Source: Ustilaginoidea virens
Lineage: Eukaryota > Ascomycota > Sordariomycetes > Hypocreales > Clavicipitaceae
Assembly (NCBI RefSeq): GCF_000687475.1
Contig: NC_057316.1
Location: 5,456,001 to 5,520,000, forward strand
Direction of reading: 5' to 3'
Length of the DNA stretch: 64,000 nt
In this document: positions 1 to 11,411 of the stretch, one piece after another
Numbering within the stretch: the first letter of the stretch is position 1
Layout of the letters: each line of letters starts with the position of its first letter
The notes under the pieces: generated by a model
What the model was told of the DNA's origin: nothing
What the model saw: only the letters and a program-made list of their open reading frames with translations
Database searches by the model: none
Translations under genes and position numbers: made by a program

Positions 1-735
1 ACCGCCCTGCTATTCAGACGGCCCATCCACCTTTCCATCCATTCTTCTCACAAGCCACTTTGCTGGCCCGGAAAATCAAATACCTGGCGACTCCTCTCCT
101 GGCGTCGCGACTCCCTCTTATAACGAACCTCCCTTGGTTGAAGGCCGCTGCGGCTGTCAACCTCAACAACGCCTCAACAACTCTTAATTCATCCTGACAC
201 TCCTGGTTTAGATGGAGATTAGATAGAGTCCGCCATCATTCTCCTACAACACTGCGCCAGCATTAACCATCTCTGGGTGAGTCTTTCGCAATTGCCAGCG
301 ATACCCACTGACGTTGCCCCTCCCCAACCTGCAACCAGTCTTGTCCGACACCTCCGACACACGAGTCCTTTAGCAACGACGTCTTCACTGTTATTCTGTC
401 GCAGAAATTGGTTTCTCTCTTCCTGCTCACTTCTTTCAGGCTTCGGACCTTCTTCTTCTCCCTCTTCTTCTTGGTCATATTTTTTTCTCCCGAAATCAAA
501 GCCAAGCTAATCATCCAGACCAGTAGCACGCTGGTTTTTGTATTCCAGAGTGGCCTGGCCGTCCTTGAATTGACTGTTGACACATCTTTTTCCCCACCCG
601 TGATCGGCAACCGGGCAGCTGTGTCGCATCGGCCTATACGAAATCGTTTTGACGGTGCCGTCAATCCCCCCTTTGTATTTCGCAAAGCTGGCTTCTCTAA
701 CATCTGTCGAGCTTCAGAAGCTCAACTTATATACG
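1..735 (+). promoter_or_regulatory. Pyrimidine-rich promoter/5' leader of the bHLH gene
   Basis: No credible coding region lies upstream of the first gene. The stretch is CT-rich, typical of fungal leaders. A possible 5'-UTR intron runs from a GTGAGT donor at 277 to a CAG at 516-518, with a CTAAT branch-like motif at about 506. Short ORFs cover it in several frames but resemble no known protein. The boundary between promoter and transcribed leader cannot be set from sequence alone. Confidence 0.4.
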
Positions 736-2343
736 ATGGCCCAACACGGATACGGCCATTTTGCCTCTGCCCCTAATGGAGGCAATATCGATCCAAACGA
801 CCTCGCCATGAATGGTGGATACTCTCCCTCCTTCTCCAACGGCAACAACTTCAACTCAGCTTCAAGCAATGCCCCAAACGGCTTTTCCAGTGGCAATGCT
901 GTTTTTGGCGACGATGAACTTCTAGATGGACTCGCGTCGCCCTCAGATGGCCAGCCGGGTTTCCACGGCCAAGGTCAAGACTATGGAGGCATGAATATAG
1001 GTTTCAACCAAGGCCCCTTCGCGTCGCAACGAGGCTCTGGCTTGCAAATTGATCCAAGCCAGATAAACGGCTTCTCCCAAACTCCCGATGGCGATCCAAT
1101 CCAAAGCCCCTATGCTGCTGGCTTCACCGCTCAGTTTCGTCAGATGCAAAATAACCACTCTCTGGGCGGCTCGCTGCAATCACCAATGTCGTACTCGGGC
1201 TCCCCATTAACCGCAGGCGATATGGGTGCGGATGGTAATGACAATCATTATCTCAAGGCCAGAGCCCGTATGTCCCAGCAGATGCAACAGAAACCATCCG
1301 CCGCTCGCAGCCCAATGACGCCCAAGACCAATAGCATTCACGGGATCCCTATCGGCTCCCAGGATTCATCCGGGTTTGGACCGCAGTCCATGCGACCGTC
1401 GGGCAGCCACGAGAAATCTCCCTCAGCACAGTGGGGCAACACTCCCAGCGGAAGTATCCCTGCGTCTTACAATTCTGGCTTCTCCTCGCCCATGCAGCAA
1501 GGCATGATGCCCATCAATGAAGTCATGCTCAAGGGAGGCACCTCGATGCCCGCCAAGCTGGGCGTCGCTCCAGGCGCCGTGTCGTCTCAGGAGATGAAGC
1601 GCAAGCGACGCCGCGAGTCGCATAATCTTGTCGAGCGTCGACGCCGCGACAATATCAACGAAAGGATCCAAGATCTTAGCAAACTAGTTCCTTCACACCG
1701 GTTGGAAGACGAGAAGATCCGCAAGTTGATTCAGAACGGAACGCCACTGTCCCCGACTCTGACGGGCATGTCTAGCCCCGGTCAGGCCACATCCAGCCTG
1801 GCTGGTCCTGGTGCCCGTCGAGCTGCCGGTAGCAACGCTGGTAACATCACCACCGGTCTCCCAATCGAGGAAAAGGATAAGGGGCCCAACAAAGGAGACA
1901 TTTTAAACGGCGCCGTCAGCTGGACTCGCGACTTGATGTGGATGCTGCACCTCAAACTTCAACAGCAGGAGGAACTGATGAATACCATTGCCGAGTTGGG
2001 TGGCCACTTCCCTTTTGAGCTCACGGATGACGAACGCCGTATGCAAACTGAGCTGATGGAGGCCATTTCCAAGAGTGAAGCCGGTAATCTCTCCTACTCA
2101 CGCACTGCAGGATCGGGTCTCCGGGTGCCTACCCACACTGATTACCGTGGCGATTCCGTGACGAGTCTGGCTGCCAACCTCGATGCCATCGGTATCACCC
2201 CAGAGGAAAACGGCAACCCAGTCGGTATGGCGAGAGACATCAATGACACTGCTCATTTTTGGAATGACCCGGATGATGACGGCAGCGGCCACGCTTCTCT
2301 CAAGTTCAAGGAAGAGGATGAGTACGACATGGAGCTCAACTAA
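736..2343 (+). CDS. bHLH transcription factor with long loop (Rtg3-like)
   Basis: Intronless, 535 aa, starting at the ATG at 736; the same frame is open 29 codons further upstream, but that part looks like leader. The first ~285 residues are low-complexity (Gly, Asn, Ser, Pro, Gln). The basic region and helix 1 begin near residue 288 (KRKRRRESHNLVERRRRDN), with the His/Glu/Arg pattern of class B bHLH proteins that contact E-box-type DNA. Helix 2 (ILNGAVSWTRDLMWMLHLKL) comes only after a Ser/Gly/Pro-rich loop of about 70 residues. An extended loop is typical of fungal Rtg3-type proteins, so a role in metabolic or retrograde gene control is inferred. The acidic C-terminus could be an activation region. 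Convergent with npr3. Family assignment is firm; the target genes are not known. Confidence 0.88.
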   Translation: MAQHGYGHFASAPNGGNIDPNDLAMNGGYSPSFSNGNNFNSASSNAPNGFSSGNAVFGDDELLDGLASPSDGQPGFHGQGQDYGGMNIGFNQGPFASQRGSGLQIDPSQINGFSQTPDGDPIQSPYAAGFTAQFRQMQNNHSLGGSLQSPMSYSGSPLTAGDMGADGNDNHYLKARARMSQQMQQKPSAARSPMTPKTNSIHGIPIGSQDSSGFGPQSMRPSGSHEKSPSAQWGNTPSGSIPASYNSGFSSPMQQGMMPINEVMLKGGTSMPAKLGVAPGAVSSQEMKRKRRRESHNLVERRRRDNINERIQDLSKLVPSHRLEDEKIRKLIQNGTPLSPTLTGMSSPGQATSSLAGPGARRAAGSNAGNITTGLPIEEKDKGPNKGDILNGAVSWTRDLMWMLHLKLQQQEELMNTIAELGGHFPFELTDDERRMQTELMEAISKSEAGNLSYSRTAGSGLRVPTHTDYRGDSVTSLAANLDAIGITPEENGNPVGMARDINDTAHFWNDPDDDGSGHASLKFKEEDEYDMELN

Positions 2344-3203
2344 CGTCATACGTTTTACTACTTGTTTTGTTTCTTTTTCCCGGCAGCGTGGCTTCGCTGT
2401 ATTGGCGTTGCGTGCGTGGTTTCAACTGTCTCTGGCACTGTTTCCTGTGCCTGCTTGCATGAAGCGTCGGTCGGTTTTATCGTGTTTTCTATATCCAGGC
2501 TCGGGATTCTATCACTTTCAACACTATCAGGAAATGCTTTGGGCGGGTCCATTTCCCATTTGGAGGCGTTGAGGGTGACTGGCATGTATCCACAACATCA
2601 TGATTGGTGACGCGACCCATTCGAATCGAACTGCGGTGTCTTTACGAGAGCTATGGTCTATATAAAGGGTAATGTACTTGCATCATATAGTGGAGGATTG
2701 CTTTGCTTGCTGCAGCTTGTGTGCGCTTGAATCTCTGTTGCTTTCCCCCCTATCGGTTCCTGCTTTGCTATATTAAATGATGACTTTTTTCATGCAGTTT
2801 ATTATTGCATGCAAAATTGGGGTTGTCTTGTCTTATCTTTTTTTTTTTTTTTTTTTTTTTCCTGTTGGGTATTTCCCCAGTTATTCCAAGCTTTGCTATG
2901 CTTTCTTTCCGATACCACGGTCGGCTCTTGTGATCAAGGCCACCCTCGCCCTTTTCTTTTTTTCCTTTTTTTCCTTTTCTTTTCTCTGGTTCTTTGGGGG
3001 GTTTTCATTCTGCCCTGTGGGGCCTGGGATTTCGAATTTGCGACGGGAGGTCTGCGGTTCATATTCTGCCGGGCTTACTTTGGCCGTAGAATTATAATTT
3101 AGTAGCTGTCTCTTTTTAACACTTGCAATACATCGGCCACTGTTCCTATGAGCCTTCCTTGGCCGCCCCCACATACACCCATGATTTTGTGTTCTTTCTC
3201 TCT

Positions 3204-3247
<44 letters not shown>

Positions 3248-3467
3248 CCCTTTGCGGTTTATGATCGAACTTGCTGTCCCTTATTGCCACAAGATAGATA
3301 GAAGATGGCTGGGAAATGGCTAAATTTATTTGAAAAAAAATAAAATAAAAAGAGAAAAAAAAAATCCCACCAGGCTTCGCGTACATTCTGGACTCGAGTC
3401 AAGAAAGTCTGCTCTTGACACGCACATCGAGTGACGGTCGTGGTAACCGACCGCACCCGTCCCGTGT
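2344..3467. other. Convergent 3' intergenic region with T-tracts
   Basis: Spacer between the stops of the bHLH gene and npr3. It holds T-rich blocks (about 2839-2862, 2949-2992) and a run of about 41 T at 3207-3247. Small ORFs across these tracts are poly-Phe or poly-Lys artefacts. No gene is supported. Confidence 0.6.
3207..3247 (+). repeat. Poly-T run of about 41 nt
   Basis: Uninterrupted T run preceded by a short CT repeat, in the 3' spacer between convergent genes. It is one of several A/T runs of about 40 nt in the window. Confidence 0.9.
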
Positions 3468-6034
3468 TCACCAGTGCCTTGTACACAGCAAGAACTCACT
3501 CATGGACGTCAGCAGGGTCCAAGCCTCCTTGCGCTTCAGTTTTTCCTGCAAGGCGATCCTCTCGAGCGCGCACTGGCCGTTGAAGTACTTGGACATGAGC
3601 TGCCACGCGTTTCGAACCTTGCCGTCCTGGAAGCGATGCGCTATCGCGGACAGGTATCGCGACTCCTTGCCCGTGGCTTTTTTCGCATCGAGGATGATGT
3701 GGGGGGTCAGGCCGGCGAGATGGGCGGCGTCGTTGACGGCGGGGTGGAGGGTGGCTACGGGGGCGGGTTTGCGGGCGTGGGCGGTGGCCTTGTCGGCTGC
3801 CTCGCGGTGTGCCTTTAGGGCTATGCGTTCGAGGCGAGCCATCTCGGCGACGTGCTCGACCGTAGATGTGGTTGTGGTCGTGGCCGTGGTTGTGGCCGTG
3901 GCCGTGGCCGTGGCCGTCGTGGCCGTGGTTGCGGAAGGTGGAGCGGGCGATCTGGGGCTAGGCTCGCCCTTGACGTTGGGGGTCAGCCCTGATGCCGGAT
4001 CCCCCGTTTGCGCTGGGGACGGGGCTGGGGCTGGGGCTGGGGCTGGGGCTGGGACTGCGGAATTGGGAGATCCGTCGCGTCCCTTTGCTGCTCCGTCCTG
4101 AGCAGTCTGGCGAGCGGGAGAGGTGTTGCTGCCGTTTTGGGACACGACGCCGTCATGTTGGCGGCGTGCTTCGTCTGCCGCCGCGGCAAGTTCCTCGGCC
4201 TCCATCTCGTACTCGACCTCGTACAGGATCTCGGGCCACACGACGACGTAGGCAAACGTGCAGAGCTGCGTCACCCACCCGCCTCGCAGAAGCCACGCTA
4301 GCATGCGCAAGTACAGCGGCCGATGGGGTTTGCTGGGGCAAAACGTCTTGAACGGTCGCGGGGCGTAGGATAGCTCCGAGAGAAAGTTGGGCAAGGGAGG
4401 GGCCAAGGGGAACGCTCGTTGCCATTCGGCCGTGGCTTGCGGCAGGCGAGAGAGGTTGCAGTTTGGCGAAACGATGTAGACGTCTCTAGCGTGCAGGGGT
4501 GGAATGGCCATGGCTCGTCGCCAAAAGATGAAGTGTTGCGCGTATTTACGGACTTGGCTGGCTGTCAGGACGTCGCTTTGCCCGACCTGGTAGAACCTGC
4601 CCGTGACGTTAGCCCTCGTCTTTCTCTTTTTTTTTTTGGCGTGGAAAGGTTTTCCCTCCTTCTTCTTTTGACTGTGCGTGTGTGCTCTTGGGAGTTTGGC
4701 TTGGGTCGCAAACGGGGGGGGGGGGGGGGGGGGCGTTTCACAGGGATGCAAGAAGAAGAAAGGGAGCGAGGCCGACATACGACACGGTTGGCTTGGCTAG
4801 CCTGGCAAACTCAATCATTGATACCGTTGTAGGGTCCCTGTCGGCGCGCAGCTCGGCTATGATTTTCTTCTCATCGTCGAGAAGTAGCAGAGCAAAATTC
4901 TTGTCCAGAAACTCGGGGTCATCAAGCTGCTCGTGACTTAGGAACGAGTTGGCCGTGGTGAGCCAGAGACCACGCTGGTTGTGGTTGTGCTGTGGCGGTA
5001 TGTCGGAGACGAAGAAGGGAGCTGGAATCTGCACTGATGGGGTCAATACGCCTGCCGGGGTGTCGAGGTGAAGCGTGGCAATCTTGTTCCGGGAGACGGC
5101 TTCGTAGATATCGTGGACGGACGCCGCTAGAGAGTAGGTCTGCAACAACTCCTTCCACAAGACACTCATGTTTGTTTCTTGGAAACCGTACGAGTCAGAA
5201 AGCGCGGTGGTCACGGATCGGCAAAGCCTTTGTGGAAGCACGCTTACCGTCTTCACGCGCTCTGTCCTTGGCGAGCAATATGCGCTTGGATTCCTTCCAG
5301 ACAAACTCGGAGTGCTGCTGGCTGTACTTGTAGGCCTTGTTGACTTTCTTGACGACGTTGTGGTACAGAGAGTCTACGAGCTCTTTATCCTCGCTCTTGT
5401 TCGGGTTCAGGATGAACACCAGGTTGAACATTGTCATTGGACTGCGCTTTTCTTCGTCTGCTTCGTCCCTTTTCCCATCCTTGTCCTTTGGCGGTTCCGG
5501 GGACGTCACGACTGACGACGGGGGAGGCTCCGTCTCGGATGGCGGCGCTGGTTGCTCCTCGGCTTGTCTGGCCGGTTTTGACCTGCTGGACTTTTTGTTC
5601 CTCTTCCACTTGCCGTCCACTGGAACATGGATCGGGTAGGAGATGCAGTGCATGGGATCGAGCGACAGCTGGAAGAGCTTCTTGTGATATGAACGAGCTG
5701 GTGTGAGGATGCTGGCCAGATCTCGTGTGGGGAAACCAGCCACACTCTCCCACGGAACCACCTGGGAGCCAGCCTCGGTCATGAGGTGATCATCATGGTG
5801 ACGATGCTTGCTGGCTCCGTTGGCGACGGCAGCATCTCGACCCAGGGGCTGAGACAGCCGCTCAAGCAGGATATCCTCCTCCGCGCCGGTCGCGGTGGCG
5901 TCAGTGGTTTGTTTCGGATGATTTGTGACGGGCTGTACATCGGGCGGGTAGTGGAAAACAAAGGCCGGTCCGTCGCGCGACCTGTTGATGACCAGAGCCA
6001 CAGCAAGAAACTTTTCGCTGGTAATGGACGGCAT
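3468..6034 (-). CDS. npr3: Nitrogen permease regulator 3 (SEACIT/GATOR1 subunit)
   Basis: Three exons on the minus strand: 6034-5248, 5177-4781, 4596-3468, giving 770 aa. The junctions keep phase (donors GTAAGC and GTATGT; the joined sequence reads D-ETNMSVLW and KPTVS-FYQVGQ). The N-terminus (SEKFLAVALVINRSRDGPAF) and the segment FNLVFILNPN match the Npr3 family. In yeast Npr3 works with Npr2 and Iml1 as the GAP complex that restrains TORC1 when amino acids or nitrogen are scarce; that role is inferred here. The C-terminal part (NAWQLMSKYFNGQCALE) looks like the family's winged-helix end. The last exon carries a Pro-Ala repeat and an Ala-Thr repeat encoded by simple DNA repeats. Intron 2 contains a run of 20 G. 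The N-terminal half has basic, Pro-rich linkers typical of filamentous fungi. Divergent from the ethanolamine kinase gene. Confidence 0.9.
3868..4062 (-). repeat. Coding simple repeats in npr3
   Basis: Two short tandem repeats lie in the last exon of npr3. A GTGGCC-type hexamer array (about 3868-3926) encodes alternating Ala-Thr and then poly-Thr. A GGGGCT-type array (about 4018-4057) encodes five Pro-Ala units. Both keep frame and sit in a predicted disordered linker, so unit gain or loss would change length without a frameshift. Confidence 0.75.
4714..4733 (+). repeat. Poly-G run (20 nt) inside npr3 intron 2
   Basis: Twenty consecutive G on the plus strand, hence C in the npr3 transcript, between the GTATGT donor at 4780 and the acceptor ending at 4597. 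Confidence 0.85.
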
Positions 6035-7836
6035 GGCGTTCCGGAAGCTTCAGGGAAGCTTCAGCTTTGCTTTGCTGTATGAATGGGGAGACGAAGAGCT
6101 GAGGCTGCGCCGTTGGGAGCCGGGCTTGCGGACTTGAGCCGGGTCATGGCCGGTGCCCATGGACTGCCCGCTTGATGGTGGTGGGTTTCTTGTGCATCTG
6201 TGAATGTATGGAATGCCCACTGCATTTCCTGCATTTCCAGCGATGGCTTGGCACGCCGGGATTTAGAAAAAGGCAATGAAGGGGTTCAAACTTGACGGTG
6301 CAGCCATCGACGCGTCATCACGTGACCGAGGGTGGCCAGCCGGCCGAGTTGGAACACACAAGTGGCACCACAGTGGCACCACAGTACCATCACATTCGCC
6401 CATACTGTGCAGCTAACTGGTTCATCTTTTATAATAAGCTGGACCTGGACCTACCTACCTATGTTGGGTTCAGTCGGCCACGCACGGCTCGCCAAGCTGG
6501 TTCCCCAGAGCCGATCCGATCCGCCTCTGCAGCCCTCGTCAACACAGACGTCGTGTCCCACGGTGGCCCAACTTTCGGCCAAACCGTGGCCGAAAGAGAG
6601 GACGAGTAGGGAAACTCTAGGGAAACGCCCAGAGGAGGGGCGGAGGAGGGGCGCAGGTGCCAGCTTGAGGGCTGATTTGCGGGCGTTGACCGCTGCGCTG
6701 CTGCGCCACAACGCAGACTGACATCAACAACAACAAATGAATGGGCTTTGCGTCTTTGCGCAGTATGTCTGGCCAAAACGAGCAAGGGGCACTGCCAACT
6801 TGCCGGTGCCATGTAGCATCACTTATAGCTGATGCTGGTGCGCTTGCGTTTCGCTTTAGTACCTGAGGTACATAGGTAGGTTGGGCAGCATCGATGCGCA
6901 GTGCTCGCTTCATTGGTCACCTGTCACCACCACCATGATTCGACGGGACCAGACGGTTTCAATGGCAGCCGCATGTATGATTATGCTGCTATCAGCGCAA
7001 AGACAGAATACTGCCTTTTGCCGATAAGAAGAGGCAATTACCTACCTCCTACTAATCCAACCTACTAATGCCCGTGGGGATCTAAATGAGCTGGGACGTT
7101 GACCCAACATGAGAATGGAAGCCCCCGCTTCCCCCCCTTTTGACTGCAAGTACCAAAGAAGCCAAGGGGCGGGCAGCTTGGTACCTTATTCTTCCCTAAC
7201 ATGCCTCCTACCTGTGAGGTACCTTGGTGTACCTAATGTCGGGACCTAGTTTGCTCATCCAAGCCCAGGCCTGCAGCAGTGCAGCTGCGGGCTTTCACAT
7301 GGCACGGCCATTGGCCATTCCCCATTCCCTCTCTGGCTTGGCCCGCCGCCCAATGCCCTCTTAAACCCTCCCTCCTGGGAAGGGCAACAGGTCGTGTGAG
7401 CTTCTGCAACTTCACTCCTTTTTTACTTGTCTGGTTCCTGGTGACCGCAGCAGACCCGTCCCCTTCATTGCGAGGAACTGACGTCATTAATCACTGCCAA
7501 TACGCCCCCGATCCCCAGTCTTGTTTGATCTGCGCAAAACTGGAATTCTGTCCCGAAGCAGCGTCTTTGAGCACCCTCGGCCAATCCAGGACCATAGACC
7601 TCCGTCGAAGCAACAGCCTCCACAGCCTCAACTTCCTCAACTTCCTCAACTTCCTCAACTTCCCCAACTTCCCCCGCTCCCCCCTCTCCGCCCCGGGAAA
7701 AAATCCCTGCACCGCTTTCGACGCCGTTTACAGCCATAGGTCACACACCTCTCTTTATCCTCTGCATCCCCTTGTCGTTCTGCTGGTTGACGGCTGCTTG
7801 GCTGTCGCCCCCTGACCATCCATCCCTTTCATAGTC
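6035..7836. promoter_or_regulatory. Divergent promoter region, npr3 / ethanolamine kinase
   Basis: A 1.8-kb spacer between two divergent starts. It contains CCTA/TAGGTA arrays (about 6449-6463, 6862-6882, 7040-7065, 7184-7235) and, close to the kinase start, a 9-bp repeat (AACTTCCTC-type, about 7629-7672). No ORF shows recognisable coding character. Specific transcription-factor sites cannot be assigned. Confidence 0.5.
7629..7675 (+). repeat. 9-bp minisatellite upstream of ethanolamine kinase
   Basis: About five copies of AACTTCCTC, the last ones degenerate (AACTTCCCC), about 160 bp before the start codon, so probably in the leader or core promoter. Confidence 0.75.
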
Positions 7837-9134
7837 ATGTCGCCTGCCGCCCCTGCCGAACATGGCGACGTCCGCTTCATTCCCCTAAGCTACGACAACA
7901 GCGACTCCCAACGCTCTGCCATCAGGCTGATCCTCACGCTCCTGCCTGAATGGGCCAAAGACGAGGCCCATGTCGACTTCGTCCGGTTCACCGACGGAAT
8001 CACCAATACTCTGCTCAAGGCTGTCAATCGCCGTCCAGGTCTATCCAAAGCCGACATGGAACGCGAAGCCGTCTTGCTCCGTGCCTACGGAAACGGTACC
8101 GATGTCCTGATCGACCGTGAACGCGAAGCCGCAAATCACGAACTGCTCATGCATTACAATCTAGCCCCCCAGCTCCTTGCTCGCTTCGGCAACGGCATGC
8201 TCTACCGCTTCATCCCCGGCGCAGTTGCTCAGCCAAAGGACCTCGCCGATCCCCCCATTCTCAGAGCCATTGCGCGAAGGCTCGCTCAGTGGCACGCCAC
8301 CGTGCCTTGCATTCCCGACTCTTCGCTCCGCCGAAAAGGTTCTTGCAACGGCGACAGCTCCAACGATGCCCTCATAGCCAAGGCCGCGGCGGGAAAACCC
8401 ATCCCAACTGTGTGGACGACGATGCAGAAGTGGATCTTGGCGTTGCCCACAGACACCGAACCGCGCCGCGAGAGAAAGGCCCTGTTACAGAAGGAGCTGG
8501 GGGAGTTGATTGAACGCCTGGGCCAGCGACCTGGCTTGGGACACGACGGGGTATGTTGCCCGAGACCATTCCCTGAACCAGCTCACACGAACAATGTTGA
8601 AGAAGAAACCTGCTAACCAACATGCGAATGCGACAGCTCGTCTTTGCCCACTGCGATCTTCTTTGTGCCAATGTCATCATTCACCGTGACAACGAGGCGG
8701 AGCCCTCCGTTAGCTTTATCGACTACGAATACGGAACGCCATCGCCAGTGGCATTTGACATTGCCAATCATTTTGCCGAATGGGTGGGCTATAACTGCGA
8801 CTACTCCGCCATTCCTACCCATCCTCAGCGCCTTGCCTTCATCCGCGAGTACATCAGCACGTATGCCAAACTGTCGGGTGACATGATGGACGAGGAAGCG
8901 GAAACCCGCAAGTTGATGGACGAAGTGGATCTTTTCCGTGGTGTTCCAGGCTTCTTCTGGGGTATCTGGTCCCTGATTCAGGCAACAATCTCACACATCG
9001 ATTTCGACTACGCCTCCTATGCCGAGGAACGGCTAGGAGAATACTGGGCTTACAAAAGTGAAGTCGACGGCAGCCGTGCAGCCTCTGGAAAGGAACCTTC
9101 GCTACGAGAAAGGCGTTGGGCAAGCGATGAGTGA
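7837..9134 (+). CDS. Ethanolamine kinase (choline/ethanolamine kinase family)
   Basis: Two exons, 7837-8550 and 8637-9134, giving 403 aa. The donor is GTATGT, a GCTAAC branch lies at about 8612, and the acceptor is CAG at 8634-8636; the junction is phase 0. The family signatures are present: the nucleotide-loop segment RFTDGITNTLLK, the Brenner-type catalytic motif HCDLLCANVI (HxDxxxxN), and the metal-binding FIDYEYG. The enzyme phosphorylates ethanolamine with ATP, the first step of the CDP-ethanolamine (Kennedy) route to phosphatidylethanolamine, in the cytosol. The FTDGITN motif and DLLCAN favour ethanolamine over choline kinase, but dual specificity is common. In the catalytic motif a Cys stands where many relatives have Asn (HNDLL). 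The C-terminus (GFFWGIWSLIQATIS) also fits the family. Confidence 0.9.
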
Positions 9135-10234
9135 TTCAAACGCACGCACACACATGAAAAAAGAAACGAACAGAAAAGAAAGAAAAGAAAGAAAAGCGGT
9201 GGAGAAGGGGGCTTTCAAAGAAGCCAATGAGTGGGCAGGGGTTGTTGTCAAAGGCATAGAATCTCAATTCATAAACTGCTGGTAATTTCAAAAGCGTCAG
9301 ACCAAGGAGGAGCCTCTGGCCGAGGATGAACGAATACCGCATTGCCCTGCCCGCCTTCGGTATCAGGAAAAAGGCAAGAAAAAGTACACAACGTCGACGC
9401 AAGATGCAAGACTCAAAGCCAGGGGTGTCAGTTACACGGGTCCAGGTATACATACCCCCAAGGTCAGGACAAGCGCAGCGATGGGTTCCGAGTGAGAGCC
9501 GCAAGAGTAACTCGATGGGGTTCGTTGCAAGGCAGAAGACAGACATATTTAGCTCAACCGCATACATTACACGTAGGATGGAGGAATAGCCCTGCCAGGC
9601 AAAAGGCTGGCCCATTCAACATGACGTGCACATCTATTAGACTCCGCAACCGGTGGACGATGACATGGGTGCCTGTCCTACAGTGGATTGTTATTTTGTC
9701 GTTGGCGGCATATGGAGGGTTGTAGCAACTCGACATGGCAGTTGAGAAAACGTCGGCCGGCCAGAGCGAGCTTGCTTGTTCGAAGAGATATCTGGCCGTG
9801 ATGGGAATCCGAGTGCTCAGGGCCTGACAAGGAATAGCAGGAGGGAACATTCTCTCCGCCCAGGGCAGGGATGACATGACCTTCCCGGTGGCAGAGCAGT
9901 TGCATATCTGAATCGAAACTCGTCTCGAAGTCTGAAACCCGCGGCAAGACAGTCTCCTCGATGCTCGTGAGGCGGCCGCCACTGCTGCTGGGTGGGAGGC
10001 TGCGAGGCAAGAGAGGGAAGAGCGAAAAAGGCCAGGTTTGCTGCGGTTGTCTCGTTCTCAACACGGGGGCCATTCGAGACCATTCCATTCCGTCCGTCCC
10101 TTCGCGTGTTTCCCCGGCACGGGCAGAAAGAGCCAGAACGCACGGTGGGTTTTCCACTCGAGCATCGGCCGTGATGCATGCATGCAGTGATGGCACCAGG
10201 CGGTCAAGCTGGAGGCACGGGAGAAAACAGGCCT

Positions 10235-10254
10235 GGGGGGGGGGGGGGGGGGGG
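10235..10254 (+). repeat. Poly-G run (20 nt)
   Basis: Twenty consecutive G in intergenic DNA, the same length as the run in npr3 intron 2. Confidence 0.85.
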
Positions 10255-10319
10255 CGAAAGCGGCGCTGGGGTCTGGTCTGCTCAACTGCCCAGGTGGTGG
10301 TTAATTTCCCCACCCACGT

Positions 10320-10388
10320 GTACGGAGTGAGTACTCCGTACCCTGGTGTCGCCCTAGGAAGCTTGCTGCAGTACGGACTACTCCGTAG
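10320..10388. repeat. Pair of GTACGGAGT/ACTCCGTAC inverted repeats
   Basis: First element 10320-10341: GTACGGAGT, 4-nt spacer, ACTCCGTAC. Second element 10371-10388: GTACGGACTACTCCGTAG, slightly imperfect. They belong to a dispersed palindrome family seen at many other intergenic sites in the window. Confidence 0.8.
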
Positions 10389-10902
10389 GCCTCTTAGTTA
10401 CCACCAGACGGCATGGCATGTTACCAGACTTGACTATTATGTCTTGAGCAGGTATCTGGAAACGCCAACTGATGATCCTTACATGTACCATGATCCCTAC
10501 CAGATGCACTCCGTATTGAATATTCCTTGGGCAGTTGCTCACTGCTGACTACTCCGTACCTACCCACGGCACCTTACCTTGGGCTAGGAGGTAGGTTAGG
10601 TACCTCTTATCGACTTCCCTTCGGCTTCCCTTCCCATGCTTTTGCAGACGGATGGGGCACGGATAACCACGTCTAAAAATCATCAAGGCAACAGATCCCC
10701 CCCCCAACCCAACCCACCCCGCCTTGCATAAACAGGGGCCTCGCTCCTATCAAGGTGTGTACATGTACTTTTACAGACAGGATAAGTACACCAAGGTGCG
10801 GGTGGGTGCCTAGAGGGCAAATTACCCGGTAACAATGTTGGCGTCTGAGAGATGAAAGCGCGCGACATGTTGGTGAGCGATATTTTAGCTCGTCTGGTGC
10901 CC

Positions 10903-10945
10903 GAGTACGGAGTACAAAGAATACAAGCCAGTCCGTACGGAGTAC
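10903..10945. repeat. Two further GTACGGAGTAC half-palindromes
   Basis: GAGTACGGAGTAC at 10903-10915 and GTCCGTACGGAGTAC at 10931-10945, with 15 bp between them, in the same gene-free block as the previous pair. Confidence 0.75.
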
Positions 10946-11371
10946 ACTATCGTCCGATACAGAACATGCATGTGCATCTCCGCCGTACGGACCAACGATG
11001 CAGACGCCCAGTCAGGACTCAGCCTCTGGTGTGATGAACCTGCGTCCCGGCGGAGGAGGCGGCAAAGGACCGGGGCCGATGGCGAACAACTGAAGGTCGG
11101 GATGGTGCTGCTGACTGGAGCTCAAGCTTGCATGTAAGCTCGTGGCAGGGCTTGAGCCTGCTGCTCTGGGCTGGGCTTTCCCGCCGTTTCGCCTGGATAA
11201 CGGGCATGTACCCTACCTTAGGTACCTACCCAACCTGCCATGTTGTTTCGACAGAAACCTTGGTAGGTACGAGCCGACGCACCTTCCTTGCCGGGCCCTC
11301 CCGCTGGCTGTTGAGGAAGGCAGTTGGAGTTGGGGCTGTGGTGCGGGTCTGCTGAGTGCTCCGCATGTACT

Positions 11372-11411
11372 CCATACCTTAGGTTAGGTGGGTAGGTAGG
11401 TACCTACCTAG
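11372..11411. repeat. CCTA/TAGGTACC array
   Basis: Tandem AGGT and GTAGGT units change direction at a central GGTACC, so the array reads as TAGG repeats on one side and CCTA repeats on the other. Similar arrays lie at about 10558-10603 and 12197-12232. Confidence 0.75.

Noticed and set aside
2610..2645. TTCGAATCGAAC on the plus strand, resembling a reversed tRNA T-loop
   Set aside because: Flanking bases do not pair into a T stem and no acceptor stem is found.
3415..4101. 228-codon plus-strand ORF, Val/Ala-rich
   Set aside because: It is the antisense shadow of the npr3 last exon; its Val/Ala runs come from the same hexamer repeats.
9678..10313. 211-codon minus-strand ORF
   Set aside because: It runs through the 20-G tract as poly-Pro and has no domain or conserved look; overlapping ORFs on the same strand are equally open.
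10315..10320. CACGTG E-box in intergenic DNA
   Set aside because: A six-base site is expected by chance in 64 kb and it is not near any assigned start.
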